Source of the DNA: Moraxellaceae bacterium
Lineage (GTDB): Bacteria; Pseudomonadota; Gammaproteobacteria; Pseudomonadales; Moraxellaceae
Assembly: GCA_030646295.1 (NCBI GenBank)
Contig: JAUSND010000003.1
Coordinates: forward strand, 594,069-658,068
Reading direction: 5' to 3'
DNA: 64,000 bases
Positions 30,162 through 37,968 of the stretch are shown here, in pieces. The first letter of the stretch is position 1; each line of letters begins with the position of its first letter. The notes under the pieces are model-generated. The model searched no databases. It had not been told where the DNA came from and worked only from the letters and a program-made list of their open reading frames with translations. The position numbers and the translations under genes were made by a program.

Positions 30162-31181
30162 ATGAAAAGCATTGCTCGTTCCCTGCTGCTGTCCGCCGTT
30201 GCACTGACTGCTGTAGAGGCTCAGGCCTTCAGTCAGGATACCCACCGCCGCATCGTGGTTGACGCCGTCAACTACATGAAGGCAAACCCGGGCACAACCA
30301 ATTACGCCAAGCTGCAGACCGCTGCGACCAATGCCGGCTACACCATTGACCAGTTTGCCCTTGCACTCGGTCAGGGCGCCTATGATGTAGATGACTTCGC
30401 CGATACCTACCTGTGTGGCGCGACCACCGGTAACTGCCAGATCGCTCCTGTGTGGGGTGCTGGTGCCAGCATCGTCAAGTACACCTCTTACTGGCACTTC
30501 CAGAACCAGACCCAGGGCCCTGATGCACACGGCAATGACTTCGGCGGCTACAACTATGCCAAGCTGACAGTCTGGGGCGACATCGACAACATGGCCTCCA
30601 GCTGGCTGTACGGTGATTATCTGGATGACGGCAAGGGTAACCTGACAGGCTGGTTCAGTGCTGACAGCAGCAAGTACAACGCCTACGACAAGACTGAAAA
30701 GAACTACCGTCTGACTGGCTACTCGACTCGCAGCATGTATGCCGATTTCGAAAAGATGCCGTTCCAGCCGATTGATAACCTTGGCCAGTACTGGTTCAGC
30801 CAGTTCCTCGCCGCGCCTACCGTGCAGAAGCTTGGCTTTGTTCTGCACACCACCGACCTGTTGCAGCCTCACCACGTGTGGACCACATCGGCACTTAACC
30901 ATGCCAACTGGGAAACCTGGGTCAGCGATTACTATGACAGCGAAGGCCTTGCCAATCCGGCTCTGGTTGCTTCCGCACTGAACAATCTGACACCGGTTGG
31001 CGCCACTGCTACCGATATTCGTCCCCTGCTCACCCAGGGTGGTGCGATTGCCTACTCCCAGGGCGGTATCGTGCTCTCCAGCACTGATCACAATGACCGT
31101 CGCAATGTCGGACGCGTGGTTGTGCCGCATGCCATTGCCATGGTGGTGCGTGTGCTGAACCGTGCTGCTGATCGCTTCTGA
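30162..31181 (+). CDS. Secreted zinc-dependent phospholipase C-like protein
   Basis: 339 residues with a clear signal peptide (cleavage after AQA, mature protein from Phe23). The pattern follows zinc PLC enzymes such as clostridial alpha-toxin: N-terminal DTHRRIVVDAV (alpha-toxin GTHxxIVxxxV), an Asp-rich YDVDDFAD, WHFQN, HTTDLLQPHH (His229, Asp232, His238) and NHANWE (His247-x3-Glu251, as in alpha-toxin His148-x3-Glu152). The first His-Asp spacing is one residue shorter than usual, and the N-terminal Trp ligand is replaced by Phe. Preceded by GAGGGG and followed by a terminator. Substrate not known. Confidence 0.68.
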   Translation: MKSIARSLLLSAVALTAVEAQAFSQDTHRRIVVDAVNYMKANPGTTNYAKLQTAATNAGYTIDQFALALGQGAYDVDDFADTYLCGATTGNCQIAPVWGAGASIVKYTSYWHFQNQTQGPDAHGNDFGGYNYAKLTVWGDIDNMASSWLYGDYLDDGKGNLTGWFSADSSKYNAYDKTEKNYRLTGYSTRSMYADFEKMPFQPIDNLGQYWFSQFLAAPTVQKLGFVLHTTDLLQPHHVWTTSALNHANWETWVSDYYDSEGLANPALVASALNNLTPVGATATDIRPLLTQGGAIAYSQGGIVLSSTDHNDRRNVGRVVVPHAIAMVVRVLNRAADRF

Positions 31182-31220
31182 TATAACCAGTTAAATGTTT
31201 TGCTTGTTGTGAGCTTTACA

Positions 31221-31251
31221 GGCGGCTTCTTCCCGAAGCCGCCTTTTTTTT
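31221..31251 (+). terminator. Terminator after the phospholipase-like gene
   Basis: GGCGGCTTC (31221-31229) and GAAGCCGCC (31235-31243) form a nine-base stem with a five-base loop, followed by eight T residues. It separates the secreted enzyme from the foldase gene, so the latter may need its own promoter or read-through. Confidence 0.92.
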
Positions 31252-31323
31252 GGCTCCAGTACAGGGCCTTGCTGCTTGGAAATGCTTGGGGCAGGATGCC
31301 AGAGTATTCCGGGAGATTGACCG

Positions 31324-32691
31324 ATGTCTGTTACTGCTTCTGCTTTTCGTGGACTTCTGCTTCTGGTCGGGCTTGCGCCTGCATTATTGCTGGCGACGAC
31401 TCGCCACGACGTTGAAGACCCTGCTGTGGCTGCCATTGTGAATGGTGAGGTCATTTCACGGCAGGTCATTGACCTCATGCACTCTGTTGCAGTCAAGCGA
31501 CGCCCGGAAACCACTTTGCCGGAAGTCATGGCCTCCATGATCGAGGATCGCTTGCTGGCAACACAGGCACGTGCCACATATCCCATGGACCAGCTGATTG
31601 AAAAGACGCGTGTGGGCTATGCCCCTTCGGTCCAGATAGAAGAAAGCCTGGTGGCCAATCTGCAGGCTGCCTATGGCAACCGGATCATGGCGGCGGTGCG
31701 GGCCGAGAAAGGCAACAGCCTCAATGGCATCGTGACTCGTCGGGGAGCATTGACCACGGCGGACTGGAATGCAGTGCTTGGTGAAAAACCTCGCCTCCTG
31801 CTTGAGTATGCACTGGACGAGAGTGGCCGAAAGGCAGCGGGGGCCAGGACGTTGCTGGCGTACCAGCTGAGCGGGCAAGCCGGCAATATCAGCCTGCTTG
31901 ATGTGTATGATGCCCAGCATGTGCAGGGGCGTCATCGCCTGCATGCAAGGGATTCTGCGTTTGCGGTACAACAGGCAGAACTGTTGCTGGAGCGGCATTA
32001 TGTGCTGGACTGGGCCCGTAACCGTTCCGGGTTGAGTGCTTATGATTACAAGGTGTTTGTGCGAGCCGTTGAAGATCGTCTGGTGCGTGATGGATGGTCC
32101 AGCCTGATTGGTGTGTCAGCCGACATGCATGACGATAACCGTCATCTCAAGGCGCTGGCCGCTGCGGTCACGCCAGAGGAAGTCGCTGCCTTTTATGAAA
32201 AAAACCGTGAGCAGTTCAAGCGTATTGAAAAGGTAAAGGCATCTCATATCCGTGTCAGTGATTTCGAGACGGCCAATCGTGTTTATACGCGGCTTCAGAA
32301 GGGTGAAGATTTTGCTGCCGTCGCTCGTGAAATGTCGATCGCCAGTGATCGCGAGAAGGGCGGTGATCTGGGCTGGATCAATCACGGTGAAAAAAATGCC
32401 TCGTGGATAGAGAGCATCGCATTCGTGCAAAAGCCGGGCACAACGTCAAAGCCCTTTCGTAGCCCGGGCCCTCCAGGCTCGGCGGCTGTCTGGGAGATAC
32501 TTAAAGTGGACGAGCGTGTAGAGGGCTATCAGCCAGTCGACAGCGAGTCTGTCCGCTATGGTGCTGCCCAGGGGATTGCCAAACAAAAAGCACTGGCTGA
32601 GTACGCAGCAACCAGTGACCGGGTGCTGGCCGAAGCCGATATCCGCTTGAACCGCAAGGTCCTTGATGGTGTGAAGGAGGTTAAGCCATGA
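31324..32691 (+). CDS. PpiC-type peptidyl-prolyl isomerase, SurA-like periplasmic foldase
   Basis: 455 residues. An N-terminal hydrophobic segment (about 8-25) acts as signal or anchor. A SurA-like N-domain follows (VAAIVNGEVISRQVIDLM), then a long helical middle, then a parvulin domain at about 295-400 (ASHIRVSDFETANRVYTRLQ, FAAVAREMS, GGDLGWINHGE). Such proteins assist folding of exported proteins. Its neighbours are a secreted phospholipase-like protein upstream and a small anchored protein downstream that overlaps its stop by four bases. It is not SurA itself, being in the wrong context with only one clear parvulin domain. Confidence 0.82.
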   Translation: MSVTASAFRGLLLLVGLAPALLLATTRHDVEDPAVAAIVNGEVISRQVIDLMHSVAVKRRPETTLPEVMASMIEDRLLATQARATYPMDQLIEKTRVGYAPSVQIEESLVANLQAAYGNRIMAAVRAEKGNSLNGIVTRRGALTTADWNAVLGEKPRLLLEYALDESGRKAAGARTLLAYQLSGQAGNISLLDVYDAQHVQGRHRLHARDSAFAVQQAELLLERHYVLDWARNRSGLSAYDYKVFVRAVEDRLVRDGWSSLIGVSADMHDDNRHLKALAAAVTPEEVAAFYEKNREQFKRIEKVKASHIRVSDFETANRVYTRLQKGEDFAAVAREMSIASDREKGGDLGWINHGEKNASWIESIAFVQKPGTTSKPFRSPGPPGSAAVWEILKVDERVEGYQPVDSESVRYGAAQGIAKQKALAEYAATSDRVLAEADIRLNRKVLDGVKEVKP

Positions 32692-33266
32692 GTCGTCAGA
32701 CCTGGTTGTTTGGGGGGGTATCCCTTGTCCTTCTTGTTGCGGTAGTGATGTTGGGTTTTTGGCTCCGTACCGATCCGTCACCATCCGCTCCGGAGTCGTC
32801 GGCTGTGGCTCCAGCCATGACCATGTCGGCCTCTTCCATGCCGCCTGCGTCGACTGTTGTTGTTCCATCGACGGACGCACGCTCGGATGTGGCTTTGCCA
32901 CCGGTGCCGGATGTTGCGATGGTGGATGCAGTGGAGTCACTGCGCCAGGCACGCCTGAATGGCGATGCCAGTGCCCCGGCTGTTGTGCGCAGTCCGGAGC
33001 GCGAGCTTCCAACGGCCGCCGAGCTTGCCGACCCCGAGGCCTACCAGCGTTATGAGGCACGGCAGAATGAACGCATGTACCGGTCTTTCGTCAGTGCCGC
33101 AGACAGCGAGATTCCCAAATTGCAGGAGCAGGTGGCCAAGGGCAAGGCGGGTGGTCTTTCGCCCGAGCAGATTGCCGAGGGAGAGGAGAAGCTGCGCCGC
33201 ATCGAGGCCATGCGCAATCAGTTGATGAGTGATCATCCCGAACTCAACAGGCCTGCGACCCCCTGA
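32688..33266 (+). CDS. Small membrane-anchored protein, unknown function
   Basis: 192 residues: one N-terminal membrane span (about 7-25), a Ser/Pro/Ala-rich periplasmic linker (about 28-75), and a charged helical C-terminal half (ESLRQARLNGD; RYEARQNERMYRSFV; EGEEKLRRIEAMRNQLM). This anchor-linker-helix layout resembles lipase-specific foldases, but their diagnostic motif is not present, so only the architecture is shared. ATGA overlap with the foldase gene shows translational coupling. Confidence 0.75.
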   Translation: MSRQTWLFGGVSLVLLVAVVMLGFWLRTDPSPSAPESSAVAPAMTMSASSMPPASTVVVPSTDARSDVALPPVPDVAMVDAVESLRQARLNGDASAPAVVRSPERELPTAAELADPEAYQRYEARQNERMYRSFVSAADSEIPKLQEQVAKGKAGGLSPEQIAEGEEKLRRIEAMRNQLMSDHPELNRPATP

Positions 33267-33403
33267 CAAATGGTCGTCCCTGCCGTTCATGCACAAATAA
33301 GGACATTTCACGAGTGTTCTGCTTGGCAGTTGGTGACAGGTTTTCTAGACTGGTAGCAATGGGAGGGGCTTTCCTCCCTCTATAACAAAAATGTGCCGTA
33401 CCC

Positions 33404-34447
33404 ATGTCCACTACCGCGCCTGAAAACCTTGGTCATATCTCTGTGCCTGCATTGCAGCAGTATGTGCGCAGTGCAGAATCCTGTGGTCTTGTGCGTGAAA
33501 AAGTTCTGGCCGAGGCGGGTATCCAGCCGGAGCAGTTGCTCGACAACAACGGCCGGCTGCCCGGCGATGTGCTGCAAAAGCTGTTGAACTATGTACTGCC
33601 TCGTTGCGGCAATCCCTTGTTCGGTCTGCAGACCTCCCAGTTCATCCAGCCCGGCTCCTACAGCGTGATGGGCTATATCGCCATGACCAGCAATACGCTG
33701 GCCGAAGCAGTCGCCCGCATGCCCCAGTACGAGAAGCTGGTTGGCGACATGGGCACCTCGACAGTCGAGTATGAGCCCGGTGCAATTGTCGTGCGCTGGA
33801 ATTGCCGTTTTCGCGAGCCACTGGTGCGGCGACACATCATCGAGAATGTGCTGGCATCCTGGACGACCTACACACGCTGGATGGCAGATTCGCAGGAGCT
33901 TTCGCCGCTGGCCGTCCGCTTTGAGCATGACCCGCCCGCCGATCGTTCTCTGCTCAAGCATTACCAGCACATTTTCCGTTGCCCTGTTTACTTCAATCAG
34001 CCGATGTCGGCACTGATTGCATCCCCGCAGCTTTTTGAATACCCGCTGCGCCAGCCTGATGTAAACCTGCGTGAAACACTGGAGCAGCACGCCCAGGCCA
34101 CATTGTCTGCACTCAAGGAGAAGTACTCCCTGGCAGATCAGGTGCGTGCCCTGCTGCGTGCCACGCTGGCGGATGCATCGCCACGCAAGGAGTTCGTGGC
34201 CGAGCAGATGGGCATGAATGTGCGCACCCTGCATCGCAAGCTGGCAGAGGAAAACCAGTCCTATCAGCAAATTCTGGATGATCTGCGCAGCGAGCTGGCG
34301 CGCAAGTACCTGCTGCAGTCAGCCCTCTCTGTCGAGGACATTGCCCGCAAACTGGGTTTCACGGAAAGCCGCTCATTCATTCGCTACTTCAAGGGCTACA
34401 CTGGTATGACTCCGGGGGAGTTCCGTCAGGCCGAGCTGCCCCGGTAG
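33404..34447 (+). CDS. AraC family regulator (OruR-like), second copy
   Basis: 347 residues with the same architecture as the regulator at 27369: an N-terminal arabinose-binding-like domain (about 20-210) and a C-terminal double HTH (FVAEQMGMNVRTLHRKLAEENQ; VEDIARKLGFTESRSFIRYFKGYTGMTP). The ATG at 33404 lies 137 bases after the previous gene. The target is unknown; neighbouring genes run in the same direction, so a divergent target is not apparent. Confidence 0.88.
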   Translation: MSTTAPENLGHISVPALQQYVRSAESCGLVREKVLAEAGIQPEQLLDNNGRLPGDVLQKLLNYVLPRCGNPLFGLQTSQFIQPGSYSVMGYIAMTSNTLAEAVARMPQYEKLVGDMGTSTVEYEPGAIVVRWNCRFREPLVRRHIIENVLASWTTYTRWMADSQELSPLAVRFEHDPPADRSLLKHYQHIFRCPVYFNQPMSALIASPQLFEYPLRQPDVNLRETLEQHAQATLSALKEKYSLADQVRALLRATLADASPRKEFVAEQMGMNVRTLHRKLAEENQSYQQILDDLRSELARKYLLQSALSVEDIARKLGFTESRSFIRYFKGYTGMTPGEFRQAELPR

Positions 34448-34484
34448 TGCGTCGACCATTGCAGTGGTATTGCCGGGGTAATGC

Positions 34485-35027
34485 ATGAGTCTGACAATTC
34501 CTCTGCCGGACTGGCTGGAGTCGGTCAACTGCAGCCATCAGGTTTTTGCCGATACTGCTGCTGCCATGGCATTTGTTATCGAGCTTTCCCGTCGCAATAT
34601 CAGTGATGGCGGAGGTCCCTTTGCGGCAGCAATTTGTTCCGAATCGCTTGAGCTGGTGGCTGCTGGCGTCAATCGTGTTGTCCCTGCACAGGCCTCCATC
34701 CTGCATGCCGAGATGCTGGCATTGTTGCTGGCCCAGCAAAAACTGGGCACGCATGACCTGTCCGCCGTCGGCCGTTTTGTGCTGGTAACCAGTTGTGCCC
34801 CATGTGCCATGTGCCTGGGGGCGATTCCCTGGTCCGGGGTGGCAACGGTGGTGTGTGGTGCCCGCGAGGAGGATGCTGCTGCCATTGGTTTCGATGAGGG
34901 TGACAAGCCGGTTGCCTGGCAGGACAAGCTGCGATCCCGTGCCATTCAGGTGGAGGAGGATGTATGCCGGCAACAGGCGGCGGCGGTACTGCAAGCCTAT
35001 ACGGGGCAGGGCGGGGGCCTTTATTGA
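34485..35027 (+). CDS. Nucleoside/guanine deaminase-like zinc protein
   Basis: 180 residues of the cytidine deaminase-like superfamily. The zinc motifs are complete: HAE (ILHAEMLAL) and PCxxC (SCAPCAMCLGAIPW). GGGPFAAAI near residue 43 is the usual lead-in. Similar to guanine deaminase and TadA-type proteins; the substrate is uncertain. Starts 37 bases after the AraC gene, perhaps in one transcript with it. Confidence 0.82.
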   Translation: MSLTIPLPDWLESVNCSHQVFADTAAAMAFVIELSRRNISDGGGPFAAAICSESLELVAAGVNRVVPAQASILHAEMLALLLAQQKLGTHDLSAVGRFVLVTSCAPCAMCLGAIPWSGVATVVCGAREEDAAAIGFDEGDKPVAWQDKLRSRAIQVEEDVCRQQAAAVLQAYTGQGGGLY

Positions 35028-35125
35028 TGCCGATGGCATGGTTTCGGACCGTCAGGTAACAAATACCCACCAATTCGTGTGCTTGTCCGTGGTTCATCCT
35101 CTGCCGACCGGGCCTTATCCCCGGC

Positions 35126-35131
35126 TATAAT
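35126..35131 (+). promoter_or_regulatory. Consensus -10 box before the ccm operon
   Basis: An exact TATAAT lies 31 bases before the ccmA GTG start, giving a short leader. The -35 region (CTGCCGACC) is poor, so an activator or weak basal activity is possible. Confidence 0.45.
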
Positions 35132-35161
35132 CGCGGCCACTTTCATCAATGGCCTCCTCCC

Positions 35162-35803
35162 GTGCTCGACGCCAGCCTCCTTCAAGCCTCCCGCGATGAT
35201 CGCGTGCTCTTTACCGGGCTCGGCTTTCGGCTGTCCCCGGGCGATGTGCTTCAGGTGGCCGGACCGAACGGGTCTGGCAAGACCACCCTGCTGAACGGGA
35301 TTGCCGGTCTGTTCCCGCTGGAAGCAGGCAGTCTGCGCTGGCGCGACAAGGACGTTGCCGAGGACCCCGATGCGTTCCGGTCTGACTTCACCTGGCTGGG
35401 GCATCATTCAGGCCTCAAGCTGATGCTGTCCCCGCTTGAGAATCTGGCCTGGCTGTCCCGCTTGCGCGGGCACACGCCGGTCCGGGCGGAGATGGAGGCG
35501 GCCCTGGCCCGGGTTGGGCTTTATGGCTACGAGGAAGTTCCCCTGGCCCGGTTGTCGGCAGGGCAGAAGCGTCGCGCCGGTCTTGCCCGCCTGTTTGTCG
35601 AAAACCGCCCGCTCTGGATTCTGGACGAGCCTTTCACTGCCATTGACCGTCAGGGTGTGGATGAGCTGGAGGGGTGGTTGAGTGAGCATGCCGGGCAGGG
35701 CGGTATGGTGCTTCTCACCACGCATCATGAGTTTGCCGCCGGCTTTGCCGTGCAGCGTCTGGATGTGGCGGCCTATCGTCCCGCCGGGGAGGCTGGCGAA
35801 TGA
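35162..35803 (+). CDS. ccmA: Heme exporter ATP-binding protein
   Basis: ATPase of the CcmABCD complex, which releases holo-CcmE during cytochrome c maturation. 213 residues with Walker A GPNGSGKTTLLNG, the unusual signature LSAGQKRRAGLARL typical of CcmA, and Walker B LWILDEPFTAID. The start is a GTG; the nearby ATG at 35149 is out of frame. Overlaps ccmB by four bases. Confidence 0.95.
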   Translation: MLDASLLQASRDDRVLFTGLGFRLSPGDVLQVAGPNGSGKTTLLNGIAGLFPLEAGSLRWRDKDVAEDPDAFRSDFTWLGHHSGLKLMLSPLENLAWLSRLRGHTPVRAEMEAALARVGLYGYEEVPLARLSAGQKRRAGLARLFVENRPLWILDEPFTAIDRQGVDELEGWLSEHAGQGGMVLLTTHHEFAAGFAVQRLDVAAYRPAGEAGE

Positions 35804-36468
35804 GTGCTGTTCTGGCGCTGCTGATGCGCGACCTGCGGCTGGCAATGCGCCAGCCGGGAGACTGGCTGACCCCGCTGGGATTCTTCCTGCTGGTCGTGAC
35901 GCTGTTTCCGCTGGCAGTGACGGCGGAGCCGCGCAAACTGGCGCTGATGGCCCCCGGTGTTATCTGGGTGGCGGCGTTGCTGTCCATGCTGCTGTCGCTG
36001 GATGGCCTGTTTCGTCAGGACCTTGAGGACGGCTCGCTGGAGCAGTTGCTGGTGGCTCCTGCATCCCTGCCATTGCTGGTGCTGGCCAAGGTGGCTGCGC
36101 ACTGGCTGCAGACCGGTTTCTGTCTGGTGCTGCTGGCACCGGTTGCGGCAGTCATGCTGATGATGGATATGTCCGCCTTGCCGACACTGATGTTGTCCCT
36201 GCTGCTGGGGACGCCGGTACTGAGCCTGATTGGCGCCATTGCTGCCGGGCTGACAGTTGCCTTGCGACGTGCCGGGGCACTGGTGCCATTGATCACGCTG
36301 CCGCTCATGGTGCCCGTTGTGGTATTTGCAACCGGCGCTGTGCAGGCGGCCGCCATCGGTATGCCGGTGGCAGGTTATCTGGCCTTGCTTGCGGCGTTTC
36401 TGGTGCTTGCCGTGACGCTGATTCCGTTTGCAGTAGCCGCCTCCTTGCGCATCGCAATCGGTGGCTGA
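35800..36468 (+). CDS. ccmB: Heme exporter membrane protein CcmB
   Basis: 222-residue permease partner of CcmA with six hydrophobic segments. The start MSAVLALLMRDLRLAMRQ and the conserved FRQDLEDGSLEQLL are characteristic of CcmB. Translationally coupled to ccmA through ATGA; ccmC follows after 32 bases. Confidence 0.95.
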   Translation: MSAVLALLMRDLRLAMRQPGDWLTPLGFFLLVVTLFPLAVTAEPRKLALMAPGVIWVAALLSMLLSLDGLFRQDLEDGSLEQLLVAPASLPLLVLAKVAAHWLQTGFCLVLLAPVAAVMLMMDMSALPTLMLSLLLGTPVLSLIGAIAAGLTVALRRAGALVPLITLPLMVPVVVFATGAVQAAAIGMPVAGYLALLAAFLVLAVTLIPFAVAASLRIAIGG

Positions 36469-36500
36469 TCCGTTTCAGTCTTTATGACAGAGGTTGTTCT

Positions 36501-37265
36501 ATGTGGAAGGCGATTTGGGATTACGTGCAGCGCACGGTGAGTCCCAGACATTTCTACGATATCGGTGGACGCTGGTTGCCCTGGCTATGGCTGGTGGCGG
36601 GTGTATTGCTGTCCGTTGGTACCGTTTGGGGGCTGGCATTTGCGCCGGCGGATTACCAGCAGGGCAACAGCTATCGCATCATTTACATTCATGTCCCCGC
36701 GGCCAGTCTGGCCATGGGCGGTTACGTGCTGATGGCAGCATGTGGCCTCATCAGCCTGGTCTGGAAAGTAAAAACCGCAGAAATGGTGGCGCGTTCAGTT
36801 GCCGCCATTGGTGCATGGTTCTGCTTAATTGCCTTGTTCACCGGTGCGATCTGGGGCAAACCAACCTGGGGAACGTACTGGGTATGGGACGCACGACTCA
36901 CCTCCATGCTGATTCTGCTGTTCCTGTATCTGGGTGTCCTGGGGCTGTATTCCGCCTATGAAAATGCAGCCAGTGCCGGCAAGGCGGCCGCCATCCTGTC
37001 ACTGGTGGGAGTGGTTAACCTGCCCATCATCAAGTACTCGGTGGAGTGGTGGAACACACTGCATCAGGGCTCCACATTCAAGGTCACCGAGCGGCCATCC
37101 ATGCCGCCGGAAATGTACCTGCCACTGATCGTGATGCTGCTGGGCTGCTATGCATTTTTTGCAGCATGCGTGGTTGCCCGTACGCGCAACGAGATCCTGC
37201 AGCGTGAGCGTCGTGCCCAGTGGGTAAAGGAAATTGTGCGCAAGGAGACGGCTAATGGCATTTGA
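36501..37265 (+). CDS. ccmC: Heme handling protein CcmC
   Basis: 254-residue membrane protein with six spans that presents heme to CcmE. The tryptophan-rich heme-binding motif WGTYWVWDARLTS is intact, with flanking histidines in periplasmic loops (YIHVPAAS). The last 11 bases overlap ccmD. Confidence 0.96.
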   Translation: MWKAIWDYVQRTVSPRHFYDIGGRWLPWLWLVAGVLLSVGTVWGLAFAPADYQQGNSYRIIYIHVPAASLAMGGYVLMAACGLISLVWKVKTAEMVARSVAAIGAWFCLIALFTGAIWGKPTWGTYWVWDARLTSMLILLFLYLGVLGLYSAYENAASAGKAAAILSLVGVVNLPIIKYSVEWWNTLHQGSTFKVTERPSMPPEMYLPLIVMLLGCYAFFAACVVARTRNEILQRERRAQWVKEIVRKETANGI

Positions 37266-37443
37266 ATCCTTTGCCGACTTTCTGGCGATGGGGACGCATG
37301 GCCCCTATGTCTGGGTAGCCTATGGCCTCAGCATTGCCATTATTGTCTGGAATGTGCTGCAGCCCCTGCTGTTGCGCCGCCGCTGGCTGCGTGAGCAGAG
37401 TGCCCAATTGAAACGTGACGCCAGGGATGCGCACAAATCGTGA
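37255..37443 (+). CDS. ccmD: Heme exporter accessory protein CcmD
   Basis: 62-residue single-span protein that stabilises CcmABC-CcmE. Membrane span at about 18-37 ([20 protein letters not shown]), then a basic tail. The ATG at 37255, inside the end of ccmC, is preceded by AAGGAGACG, the strongest ribosome site nearby, and gives the usual family length. Confidence 0.9.
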   Translation: MAFESFADFLAMGTHGPYVWVAYGLSIAIIVWNVLQPLLLRRRWLREQSAQLKRDARDAHKS

Positions 37444-37450
37444 GGTCGAC

Positions 37451-37900
37451 ATGAGTTTTACCCTGAATGCCAAGCGCAAGAAAACATTGTACATCCTCAT
37501 TGCCCTCGTCGTGGGGGTGGGCATCGCAGTGGGGCTGGCTATCTACGCGTTGCGTCAGAACATCAATCTTTTTTATACACCGTCCCAGCTTGCTGCAGCC
37601 GAGGCACCAGAGGGGCAGCGTATCCAGGTGGGCGGTCTGGTGATGCAGGGGTCGCTCAAGCGGGAACCGGATTCACTGGCGGTACGTTTCACCATTACCG
37701 ATCTCAAGGAACAGGTGGATGTGACCTATACCGGTATTCTTCCCGACCTCTTTCGTGAGGGACAGGGCATTGTGGCCAATGGCCGACTGGTGAACGGTGT
37801 GGTGGAGGCAGATGAAGTGCTGGCCAAGCACGATGAAACCTATATGCCGCCGCAGGTAAAGCAGGCCATTGAAGAAGCCGGGCATCCCAAGGGCAAGTAG
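37451..37900 (+). CDS. ccmE: Cytochrome c-type biogenesis heme chaperone CcmE
   Basis: 149-residue periplasmic heme chaperone with an N-terminal anchor (about 9-29) and an OB-fold. The histidine that binds heme covalently is in [13 protein letters not shown] near the C-terminus. ATG 37451 is chosen over the upstream in-frame start because it follows TGAGGTCGAC and begins at the basic-anchor junction. Last ccm gene here; ccmF, ccmG and ccmH do not follow. Confidence 0.96.
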   Translation: MSFTLNAKRKKTLYILIALVVGVGIAVGLAIYALRQNINLFYTPSQLAAAEAPEGQRIQVGGLVMQGSLKREPDSLAVRFTITDLKEQVDVTYTGILPDLFREGQGIVANGRLVNGVVEADEVLAKHDETYMPPQVKQAIEEAGHPKGK

Positions 37901-37926
37901 TCGCAGTCATTCAATGTGATCCGGAT

Positions 37927-37958
37927 AAAAAAACGGGGGCCTGAGCCCCCGTTTTTTT
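37927..37958. terminator. Bidirectional terminator after ccmE
   Basis: AAAAAAACGGGGGC (37927-37940), a CTGA loop, then the exact complement (37945-37958). The A- and T-runs at both ends serve ccmE and the convergent LplT-PlsC gene. Confidence 0.92.
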
Positions 37959-37968
37959 ATTGGTCTTC

